64,000 nt of DNA from Campylobacter concisus. Its GTDB lineage: Bacteria > Campylobacterota > Campylobacteria > Campylobacterales > Campylobacteraceae. This document shows, piece by piece, positions 57,863-64,000 of this stretch; position 1 is the first letter of the stretch, and every line of letters starts with the position of its first letter. The stretch spans positions 422,730 to 486,729 of the forward strand of contig NZ_LVLC01000012.1 in NCBI RefSeq assembly GCF_002092855.1. The letters run 5' to 3'. The position numbers and the translations under genes are program-made. The notes under the pieces were generated by a model. It searched no databases, was not told the origin of the DNA, and saw only the letters and a program-made list of their open reading frames with translations.

Positions 57863-57929
57863 TTAGTTGTTGTGGGGATTTTATATAAAACATTATTTGC
57901 TTCGTCGCAACAACTAATTTATAATGTTT
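57863..57929. other. Interlocking inverted repeats (possible pseudoknot)
   Basis: TTAGTTGTTG (57863-57872) pairs with CAACAACTAA (57908-57917), and AAACATTAT (57888-57896) pairs with ATAATGTTT (57921-57929). The second arm lies between the two arms of the first, so the two stems form an H-type pseudoknot or alternate hairpins. Loops are 15, 11 and 3 bases. It lies between converging genes and covers the last codons of the gene at 57919. Confidence 0.5.
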
Positions 57930-58386
57930 GCGCTATTTTGGCTAACTTTTCTTTAATTATATTGCCTTTTGAGCTTAGCGAAAAGATCATTTGCACTAGC
58001 TCCTCAGTTGTTGCCTCTATTCTTTTGTCATCACTATCTAAAGTTCTGAATTTGTTTAGGATAAGCGGACCGAATTCTTGATATGTGGACATAAAATCCT
58101 TATAGTCCTCTTGCAGTTCTGGTGCGTAAAAACTGATAAGCGAGTGTAATTTACCAATTTCAAATTTTGGATTTTCTATATTTAAATTTGGATTTATTAA
58201 TAAAGCTACTTTGTAATGTATTCCCCCTAAAATATCCCCTACTATAATAAACGCTTCCTCTAGCTTTTGTCGCCTGAGTTTATTTTTCTCTTTTTTCGTG
58301 TTTAGATTAGCGTACACCCATTGCGCACACATTGTTAGGACTGCACCAAGTACAATTTTCAATAAGTCAGATATCAAACTATCCAT
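57919..58386 (-). CDS. Hypothetical membrane-anchored protein
   Basis: A 155-residue protein with one N-terminal helix (SLISDLLKIVLGAVLTMCAQWVY) and a charged helical soluble domain (KKEKNKLRRQKLEEAFIIVGDI; LISFYAPELQEDYKDFMSTY). I do not recognise a family. Its A/T-rich third positions and isolated position between SemiSWEET and leuC suggest accessory DNA. It starts 8 bp after the leuC stop and may be read from the leuC transcript. Function unknown. Confidence 0.6.
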   Translation of the reverse strand: MDSLISDLLKIVLGAVLTMCAQWVYANLNTKKEKNKLRRQKLEEAFIIVGDILGGIHYKVALLINPNLNIENPKFEIGKLHSLISFYAPELQEDYKDFMSTYQEFGPLILNKFRTLDSDDKRIEATTEELVQMIFSLSSKGNIIKEKLAKIAQTL

Positions 58387-58394
58387 ATTATTTT

Positions 58395-59660
58395 TTATAA
58401 GTCCCTTGGATCGGCGATTTTACCTGCTATGGCTGAAGCCGCTACAACTGCTGAGTTAGCCAGATAAATTTCACTCGTTCTATCACCCATACGTCCTACG
58501 AAATTTCTATTTGTCGTCGATATGCAGCGCTCATTTGCGCCCAAAATGCCCATATATCCGCCAAGACAAGCTCCACATGTTGGGTTACTCACAACTGCTC
58601 CTGCTTCGATGAAAATGTCAATTAAGCCCTCTTTCTCAGCAGCCCTTGCGATCTTTTGTGTCGCTGGAGTGATGATGAGCCTTGTCTTGCGAGCTACTTT
58701 TTTGCCTTTTAAAATTTGTGCTGCAATGCGAAGGTCGCTTAGGCGGCCATTTGTGCATGAACCGATAAATGCTTGATCAATGGCTAAATCGTCACGAACC
58801 GCTTGTCTTACGCTCTTGCCGTTACTTGGCAAAAATGGATATGCGATGACTGGATCAAGATTGGTCACATCGATCTCTAAAATTTTGTCGTATTTTGCAC
58901 CCTCGTCTGAGTAGAAAAATTTTGGTTTATCGCGTAAATTTTTATCTTTTAAAAACTCTTTTGTGATCTCATCAACCGCGATGATACCGCTCTTTGCACC
59001 AGCTTCAATCGCCATGTTGCACATTGAAAATCTATCATCCATACTAAGGCCCTCTATCACCTCACCGCTAAACTCAAGCGCCTTGTAAAGTGCGCCATCA
59101 ACGCCTATTTGGCGTATGATCTCAAGGATGAGGTCTTTGCCGTAGACGTGTTTATCAAGCTTGCCTTTAAACACAACCTTGATGCTCTCAGGCACTTTAA
59201 ACCAGTTTTTGCCAGTGATCATCGCATAGGCTAGGTCGGTGCTTCCCATGCCAGTGCTAAATGCCCCAAGAGCGCCGTGCGTACAGGTGTGGCTGTCTGC
59301 GCCGATGATGACGTCGCCTGGGATGACTAGCCCTTTTTCAGGCAAAAGTGCGTGCTCGATGCCCATATCCTTTTCGTCAAAATAGTTTTTAAGGTCGTGT
59401 TTATAGGCAAATTCGCGTGAAATTTTAGCTTGATTTGCGCTTAGGATGTCCTTTGTCGGGATGTAGTGGTCCATCACGATAGCAAAGCCGTCTGGGTTAG
59501 CTAGCTTTTTAGCGCCACTTCGCTCAAACTGCTTGATCGAGATAGGCGTCGTGATGTCGTTGCCTATGATCATATCGATTTTGCTTTCGATGATCTCTCC
59601 TGCACCTACCTCTTTGCCAACGTGATCTGAAAATATTTTCTCGGTGATAGTTTGTTTCAT
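58395..59660 (-). CDS. leuC: 3-isopropylmalate dehydratase large subunit
   Basis: A 421-residue [4Fe-4S] aconitase-fold protein, the short LeuC/HacA type that isomerises 2-isopropylmalate to 3-isopropylmalate with LeuD. Cluster Cys are seen in GADSHTCTHGALGAF, AFIGSCTNGRLSDLRIA and NPTCGACLGGYMGIL, the last two Cys close together. It is needed for leucine synthesis, but no leuD follows it; the next gene is the unrecognised one at 57919. leuD must lie elsewhere. Confidence 0.93.
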   Translation of the reverse strand: MKQTITEKIFSDHVGKEVGAGEIIESKIDMIIGNDITTPISIKQFERSGAKKLANPDGFAIVMDHYIPTKDILSANQAKISREFAYKHDLKNYFDEKDMGIEHALLPEKGLVIPGDVIIGADSHTCTHGALGAFSTGMGSTDLAYAMITGKNWFKVPESIKVVFKGKLDKHVYGKDLILEIIRQIGVDGALYKALEFSGEVIEGLSMDDRFSMCNMAIEAGAKSGIIAVDEITKEFLKDKNLRDKPKFFYSDEGAKYDKILEIDVTNLDPVIAYPFLPSNGKSVRQAVRDDLAIDQAFIGSCTNGRLSDLRIAAQILKGKKVARKTRLIITPATQKIARAAEKEGLIDIFIEAGAVVSNPTCGACLGGYMGILGANERCISTTNRNFVGRMGDRTSEIYLANSAVVAASAIAGKIADPRDL

Positions 59661-59713
59661 AAATTTCCTTTAAATTTTGAGGCGATTTTAACGAAAATTG
59701 CTAAATTTAAAGA

Positions 59714-59745
59714 AAATTTACTAAGCCAAAAGGCCTAGTAAATTT
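59714..59745 (-). terminator. Terminator of the siderophore-receptor gene
   Basis: AAATTTACTA-GCC and GGC-TAGTAAATTT form a stem of 13 pairs with one mismatch and a four-base loop. It overlaps the stop codon (59744-59746), and on the minus strand TCTTTAAATTT follows. The high A/T symmetry may let it act in both directions. Confidence 0.7.
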
Positions 59746-61888
59746 AGAATTTAACGCTAGCTGTTAGCATAAACTGACGAGCATAGCCTGGGGTAATAGG
59801 AAGCACTGAAGAGTCAGTTCCAGATGATGCTGTTACGTAGTAAAGTTTATCGGTTAGGTTTTTCACATTAAATGCAAAATTTGTCTCATAGCCTGAAATT
59901 TTAGTCGTATAGCTAACAAAAGCATCGTAAGTAATAGCATGTGGTAATTTATAAAAGTTTCCATAAGCTGCTGAGTTTTTTTGTTGATTGTAAGTATACC
60001 AAGAGCCAAAATACCTGGCGCCACCACCTATTCTTAGACCTTTTACGCCAAGATGAGTAAAATCATAATTAGCAAATAAACTCGCTTGATGCTTTGGAGT
60101 AGCCTCAAGCGGCTTACCCACCTTCCAAGCCATATTTCTATCTTCTTTTAGTTTAGTTTTGGTGTAGGTATAGCTTGAACTTACACTAAGCCCATCTGTA
60201 ATACGTCCATTAAAATCAAACTCTACTCCTCTAGAATTTGCTTTACCACTCGTATATGATATATTGTTTACATTGTTTATAATATTTTTCTTATCGATAT
60301 TAAATAAAGCTGCCATTGCGGTTATGCTATTGTTTTGAAATTTTGTTCCAAACTCGATAGATTTTCCCTCTTCTGGCTCTAATGAGACAGCACCTTTGCT
60401 GCCGATAGAAGTTTGTGGCTTAAAGCTTTGAGAATGGCTAGTATAAACTGACCACTCAGGAGTTAGTAGATATAAAAGTCCGACATTATAAAGCAGCTTG
60501 CCACCACTTTTATCTATACTTTTAGTAAAAGGCAAAGGTCTGGCAATATATCTGTTTTGATCGCCTACTATTTGGTTATAGTATTCATACCTTAGTCCCG
60601 CTACAAATATTAAGCTATCAGTTAAATTTATACTATCTTGTGCGTAAGTACCGATCGTTTTTAGTTTGTGGTATTGCGTCTTTTTGCTAGCACCTCTACT
60701 TTTGATGTCATCTGCAGTAACTCTACCATAAATAGGCGAGTAGATATTTATATTATTTCTAGCATCATTTGCTTCGATCTGACGAGCTTCTGGACGTTGT
60801 CTTAGATACTCTTTAGCATCTACTCCAAATAAAAGATTATGAGTTATGCTTCCAGTTTCTACTATACCGTTTAATGTAAGTGATCCAGCATGGGTCTTAT
60901 GCTCAAAATCTTCATACCACTCCATACGTCTTTTTGCGATTCCACTAGCCAAATTTATATTCATAATGCGAGCTTGTCCGTATTCATGTAGTGAGCGTGA
61001 AAATGCATAAGCTCCCTTTAATAGCCAATTCTCGCCAAAATTTTTCTCAAAACTTAGATCAAAAGTATCTACTTTGCCGTCTATCTCGTTAAATGGCTCA
61101 TCTAATCTGACTTTTTTATCTATGTCTAAAATTTGTCCTGATTCTAGCATATACATGCCACGATCTGCGGGGTCGGTGTATTTTGTATGGGAGTAGGCAG
61201 CATCAATACGATAGTCGTCACCTTTATAACTTATACTTGGAGCGATGAGTAAATTTTTATATTCGCCATACTCTCTCCAATAATCCTTACCCGACCAATC
61301 AAATATAAATCTATATGCAAAACCGCTCTCACCCAAAGCTCCAGTTGAATCAAAGCCAAAATCTCTATACTTTTTGTTACCGGTGCCAAGCCAAATTTCA
61401 TTGCTATTTTCATAAAGCGGTTTTTTAGTTACTAGATTTATGATACCGCCGGCATCTTGAACGCCGTAAAGCAAGCTTGCTGGGCCCTTTAACACCTCGA
61501 CGCTTTGTACAGTTGCATTAAAGTTGTGCGTCACACCAGCTGATACACCATTACGCATTATAGAGCCGTCACGTCCGCCACCAAAGCCACGCTTTAAAGC
61601 CGCATCAAAATTTCCTGAAGTTGTATTCGCATAGCTAACACCACTTACGTTTTGAAGCGATTCCATTAAATTTTCTGGCTTTTTATCCTTTAGCTGCTGC
61701 TGGGTTACGACGTTTACTGTCTGTGGTATCTCAAGAATTGGCGTATTTGTCTTGCCCACCTCACTCGTTGTGGCTCTGTAACCATCGTCTGCGCTATCTT
61801 CAATGCTGATCCCATCTAAACTTACATCAGTAGCATTTAAAGCAGAAATAGCAAAACAAAGCACCGCACTAATGCGAAATTTATTCAT
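59744..61888 (-). CDS. TonB-dependent siderophore receptor
   Basis: A 714-residue outer-membrane receptor with signal peptide MNKFRISAVLCFAISALNA. The plug domain includes VVTQQQLKDKKPENLMESLQN and VEVLKGPASLLYGVQDAGGIINLVTKKP. The 22-strand barrel ends in ARQFMLTASVKF with terminal aromatic. It resembles FhuE/FpvA-like ferric-siderophore receptors (hydroxamate or catecholate cannot be told). A candidate Fur box lies upstream. Campylobacter take up foreign siderophores, which this receptor could bind. Confidence 0.9.
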   Translation of the reverse strand: MNKFRISAVLCFAISALNATDVSLDGISIEDSADDGYRATTSEVGKTNTPILEIPQTVNVVTQQQLKDKKPENLMESLQNVSGVSYANTTSGNFDAALKRGFGGGRDGSIMRNGVSAGVTHNFNATVQSVEVLKGPASLLYGVQDAGGIINLVTKKPLYENSNEIWLGTGNKKYRDFGFDSTGALGESGFAYRFIFDWSGKDYWREYGEYKNLLIAPSISYKGDDYRIDAAYSHTKYTDPADRGMYMLESGQILDIDKKVRLDEPFNEIDGKVDTFDLSFEKNFGENWLLKGAYAFSRSLHEYGQARIMNINLASGIAKRRMEWYEDFEHKTHAGSLTLNGIVETGSITHNLLFGVDAKEYLRQRPEARQIEANDARNNINIYSPIYGRVTADDIKSRGASKKTQYHKLKTIGTYAQDSINLTDSLIFVAGLRYEYYNQIVGDQNRYIARPLPFTKSIDKSGGKLLYNVGLLYLLTPEWSVYTSHSQSFKPQTSIGSKGAVSLEPEEGKSIEFGTKFQNNSITAMAALFNIDKKNIINNVNNISYTSGKANSRGVEFDFNGRITDGLSVSSSYTYTKTKLKEDRNMAWKVGKPLEATPKHQASLFANYDFTHLGVKGLRIGGGARYFGSWYTYNQQKNSAAYGNFYKLPHAITYDAFVSYTTKISGYETNFAFNVKNLTDKLYYVTASSGTDSSVLPITPGYARQFMLTASVKF

Positions 61889-61921
61889 TTATCATCCCTT
61901 AAAAAATTTTTAATATTATAA

Positions 61922-61940
61922 AAATAGTTATCATTATATA
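61922..61940 (-). promoter_or_regulatory. Candidate Fur box
   Basis: On the minus strand TATAATGATAACTATTTTT matches the consensus GATAATGATAATCATTATC at 14 of 19 positions, with the core ATAATGATAA intact. It lies about 35-50 bp before the receptor ATG. It would give iron-repressed expression. Confidence 0.6.
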
Positions 61941-62110
61941 AAAATATATTTTAAATTTTTATGAAAAAAATTTACGAAAAATTTATATTTTAATAACATT
62001 ACAAATAAAATATTTGTAAAAATTAAACATGGATCAAAAAACAGATTTTTACTATTCTTGTCATAGCTAGCGATAAAGCTTTTATTAAAACATTTTTGCA
62101 ACATTTCTGA

Positions 62111-62116
62111 TATAAT
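62111..62116 (+). promoter_or_regulatory. -10 box of the rqcH promoter
   Basis: TATAAT directly followed by CCCCACATG, ending only 6 bp before the ATG at 62123, so transcription would begin at or next to the start codon. Confidence 0.55.
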
Positions 62117-62122
62117 CCCCAC

Positions 62123-63445
62123 ATGAAGTACGCACATTTAGTTCAAATAGCAAGTTATTTATCAAATTTTACAAAGATAAACCAAGCAAAACGCATTAAT
62201 GATATGGCTATTTTGATCGAATTTAATGGCGAGAAGATTATCTTTGATCTAAACAAATCAAACTCCTCTATCTACAAAGATGACGAGCTAAAAGAAGCAA
62301 AAATTTATCAAGCACCTTTTGATAATGTGCTAAAAAAGCGCTTTAACGCCTCGCATATAAAAAACGTTGAGTACTTAAAAGATAATAGAATTTTAAAATT
62401 TATCTGCACGCAAAGTGGCTCATATAAAAGTGAAAATTTTATTCTCTATCTTGAATTTACAGGTCGCTTTACAAATGCTGTGATAACTGATGAAAACAAC
62501 GTAATAATCGAAGCGTTAAGACATATTGATAATAGCTACCGAAAGATAGAAACTGGCGAAGTTTTAAGAGAGCTTCCAGCTATCACTATCAAGGAAAAAC
62601 CGTGCGAGCCCATAACTGACTTTGAGGTGTTTTTTAAGAGCGAAGCGACTAGAGTAAATGAATCAAGGATAGCTAGTTTAAAAGAGGCGAAGCTTGCAAG
62701 CGTACAAAAAAAGATAGATAATATGAGCGAAATTTTAAACTCACTTGAAGACAAAGATGAGCTAATGAGAAAGAGTGAGGAATCTGCGAATTTAGGATCG
62801 CTTTTGCTTGCAAATTTGGGAAATTTTAAGGGCTATGAGAGAGAAATTTGCCTGAAAGATTTTGATGGCAACGAGATAAAATTAACCCTTAGCGATACAC
62901 CAAAAAATAGTGCAAATGAATTTTACACAAGATCAAAAAAGTTTCGAGCAAAGGCCCTTGGCGTGGAGATAGAAAAGAGAAATTTAAGCGAAAAGATTGA
63001 GTTTTTTGAAGGATTAAAATCCCTCTTAAAAGAAGCGAATAGTCTTTATGAGCTTGAAATTTTAAGCCCAAAAAACAAGGCAAAACAAAAAGAACGTCAT
63101 GTAAAAGATGTGAGTGAAAATGCTGAAATTTTTTACGTTAGAGAGTTTAAGATTTTAGTTGGTAGAAACGAAAAAGGCAATATAAATTTGCTTGACCTTG
63201 CCAAAAAAGACGATATATGGTTACATCTAAAGGATACCCCAAGCGCTCATGTCATTATTAAAACAAACAAGAGCAAGGTACCCGAAGATGTGCTAAAAAT
63301 GGCAGCTAAATTCTGCGTAGAATTTAGCGTAAAAGGAGCTGGCAGATACGAGGTGGACTACACCAAACGCGAAAATTTAAAACGTGAAAACGGTGCAAAT
63401 GTCACTTATACGAACTATAAAACTATCATCATAAATAAAGGCTAA
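62123..63445 (+). CDS. rqcH: NFACT-family protein RqcH (Rqc2-like)
   Basis: A 440-residue protein of the NFACT/DUF814 family. RqcH binds the large ribosomal subunit after stalling and adds alanine tails to nascent chains for degradation. The N-terminal NFACT-N part (MAILIEFNGEKIIFDLNKSN) is followed by a coiled-coil middle (SLKEAKLASVQKKIDNMSEI) and an NFACT-R domain (DIWLHLKDTPSAHVIIKT, and AAKFCVEFSVKGAGRYEVDY). It is shorter than B. subtilis RqcH (about 570). The ATG at 62123 has no ribosome site and lies 6 bp after a -10 box, implying a leaderless message. Confidence 0.85.
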   Translation: MKYAHLVQIASYLSNFTKINQAKRINDMAILIEFNGEKIIFDLNKSNSSIYKDDELKEAKIYQAPFDNVLKKRFNASHIKNVEYLKDNRILKFICTQSGSYKSENFILYLEFTGRFTNAVITDENNVIIEALRHIDNSYRKIETGEVLRELPAITIKEKPCEPITDFEVFFKSEATRVNESRIASLKEAKLASVQKKIDNMSEILNSLEDKDELMRKSEESANLGSLLLANLGNFKGYEREICLKDFDGNEIKLTLSDTPKNSANEFYTRSKKFRAKALGVEIEKRNLSEKIEFFEGLKSLLKEANSLYELEILSPKNKAKQKERHVKDVSENAEIFYVREFKILVGRNEKGNINLLDLAKKDDIWLHLKDTPSAHVIIKTNKSKVPEDVLKMAAKFCVEFSVKGAGRYEVDYTKRENLKRENGANVTYTNYKTIIINKG

Positions 63446-63448
63446 AAA

Positions 63449-63793
63449 ATGGCTGTAACACCTTTAGGAAATAGTAACTTTATAAATCAAAACGCACCAG
63501 TAGTGTCGCAAGTGCATGCAAATCAACAAGCTAGATTTGATATGCAGTCTTTGATGACAGCTGAGCTTGCCTCGCAACAAAGTGAAGAGATCAAAGAGGT
63601 GCGTCCGATGGAAGAGTCTTATAAAATAGACCCTGAAAAGGAACATGAACGCCAAAAAAATGAAGAAGAGGCAAGTGAGTTTGAGAGTGAAAAACAAAAT
63701 TCAAGAGATAGTGACGAAGAAAATTTGGACGATATAGCAGATAATGAGGAAATAGTACCTAGCGAACATCACATGCTTGACATAACTATTTGA
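63449..63793 (+). CDS. Hypothetical acidic protein
   Basis: A 114-residue protein, very acidic and rich in Glu, Asp and Asn, with a neutral N-terminal part (MAVTPLGNSNFINQNAPVV) and a disordered charged C-terminal half. No family was recognised. It begins 3 bp after the rqcH stop, so it probably shares its transcript, and its stop overlaps the next ATG (TGATG). No signal peptide is seen. Confidence 0.6.
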   Translation: MAVTPLGNSNFINQNAPVVSQVHANQQARFDMQSLMTAELASQQSEEIKEVRPMEESYKIDPEKEHERQKNEEEASEFESEKQNSRDSDEENLDDIADNEEIVPSEHHMLDITI

Positions 63794-64000
63794 TGCCTAA
63801 ACACCCCAGCCCCACAAACACCACGTCTCAAGTCAGTGATACTCCCCAACACCTAACCCTCCTTCAAATTTTTAACGCAGTAAATGATAAAGAAAAACTT
63901 TTCAAGATCCACTCTGACTCACCTAAAGCCTGCCCGCTTGGCGGCAAGATCGAAGGCCTCTTAACCAACCACTTCCTAAAAGCACAAGAAGCTTTAGAGG
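63793..64000 (+). CDS. Start of an unrecognised gene, cut by window edge
   Basis: The ATG at 63793 overlaps the preceding stop as TGATG, and the frame is open to the window end (69 codons). The N-terminus is Pro/Thr-rich (MPKHPSPTNTTSQVSDTPQH), followed by LLQIFNAVNDKEKLFKI and ACPLGGKIEGLLTNHFLKAQ. I do not recognise a family. The tight coupling to the previous gene makes it likely real. Confidence 0.5.
   Translation, partial: MPKHPSPTNTTSQVSDTPQHLTLLQIFNAVNDKEKLFKIHSDSPKACPLGGKIEGLLTNHFLKAQEALE

Overview
The window looks like chromosome of an epsilonproteobacterium of the genus Campylobacter, probably close to C. concisus. That is inference from gene content and style. The DNA is AT-rich, with many TTG and ATGA-overlap starts and short TATAAT promoters. 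Landmark genes are a pseudaminic-acid/flagellin locus with sigma54 and sigma28 promoters, the futalosine-route menaquinone gene mqnD, xerH, a recA-eno-ftsB-cgpA-like group, an mlaA-mlaC-MMPL group, and selC. There are no rRNA genes, CRISPR arrays, insertion sequences or prophage. One tRNA (selenocysteine) was found.

Layout. 1-2.4 kb: the end of a DcuC dicarboxylate carrier, then oligoendopeptidase F. 2.4-6.8 kb (minus): a run of envelope genes, namely three lipoproteins (CsgG-like, DUF4810, DUF799/GNA1162), an EamA exporter, a short YrdC-like protein and a MATE pump. 6.9-9.7 kb (minus): accB-accC for fatty-acid synthesis and a DUF3737 beta-solenoid protein. 9.8-10.3 kb: dcd. 10.5-17.7 kb: one sigma54 operon carrying all six pseudaminic acid enzymes (pseB, C, F, G, H, I) and the flagellin glycosyltransferase Maf. 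It faces a sigma28-driven flagellin gene (18.0-19.5 kb), so the sugar, its transferase and its acceptor are encoded together. 19.7-24.1 kb: topA, then bioB-crcB bracketed by two copies of a structured intergenic repeat. 24.1-30.0 kb: a CPA2 antiporter, gltA, cysQ, a methyltransferase with a regulatory domain, and a peroxiredoxin. 30.1-33.5 kb (minus): modE-modA-Mop-modC-modB for molybdate uptake and sensing. 33.7-38.0 kb: mlaA, mlaC and an MMPL protein for outer-membrane lipid traffic, and a BON-domain lipoprotein that lacks an ATG start. 38.1-39.6 kb: selC and a second ModA/ModB pair without an ATPase. 39.7-43.3 kb: a nicotinate phosphoribosyltransferase, a lipoprotein, mqnD, fliQ and murB. 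43.3-48.5 kb: recA, eno, an FtsB-like protein, a CgpA-like AMIN glycoprotein and xerH. 48.7-52.5 kb (minus): a Tat-exported molybdenum reductase resembling tetrathionate reductase (TtrA) and its iron-sulfur partner TtrB. 52.6-55.2 kb: glycerate kinase and a GntP carrier. 55.3-57.5 kb: pldA, mobA and a small conserved protein. 57.6-61.9 kb: SemiSWEET, an unrecognised membrane-anchored protein, leuC and a TonB-dependent siderophore receptor behind a candidate Fur box. 62.1-64.0 kb: an apparently leaderless rqcH-type gene and two unrecognised genes, the last cut by the window edge.

Molybdenum is a recurring theme: two uptake loci, the regulator ModE, the cofactor enzyme MobA and the TtrA-type enzyme. 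selC adds the selenocysteine tRNA that formate dehydrogenases of these bacteria commonly need. The most unusual observations are the duplicated structured element around bioB-crcB, the 3' scar of a second flagellin gene, an interlocking pair of inverted repeats at 57.86-57.93 kb, and the BON lipoprotein that seems to need a non-canonical start codon.
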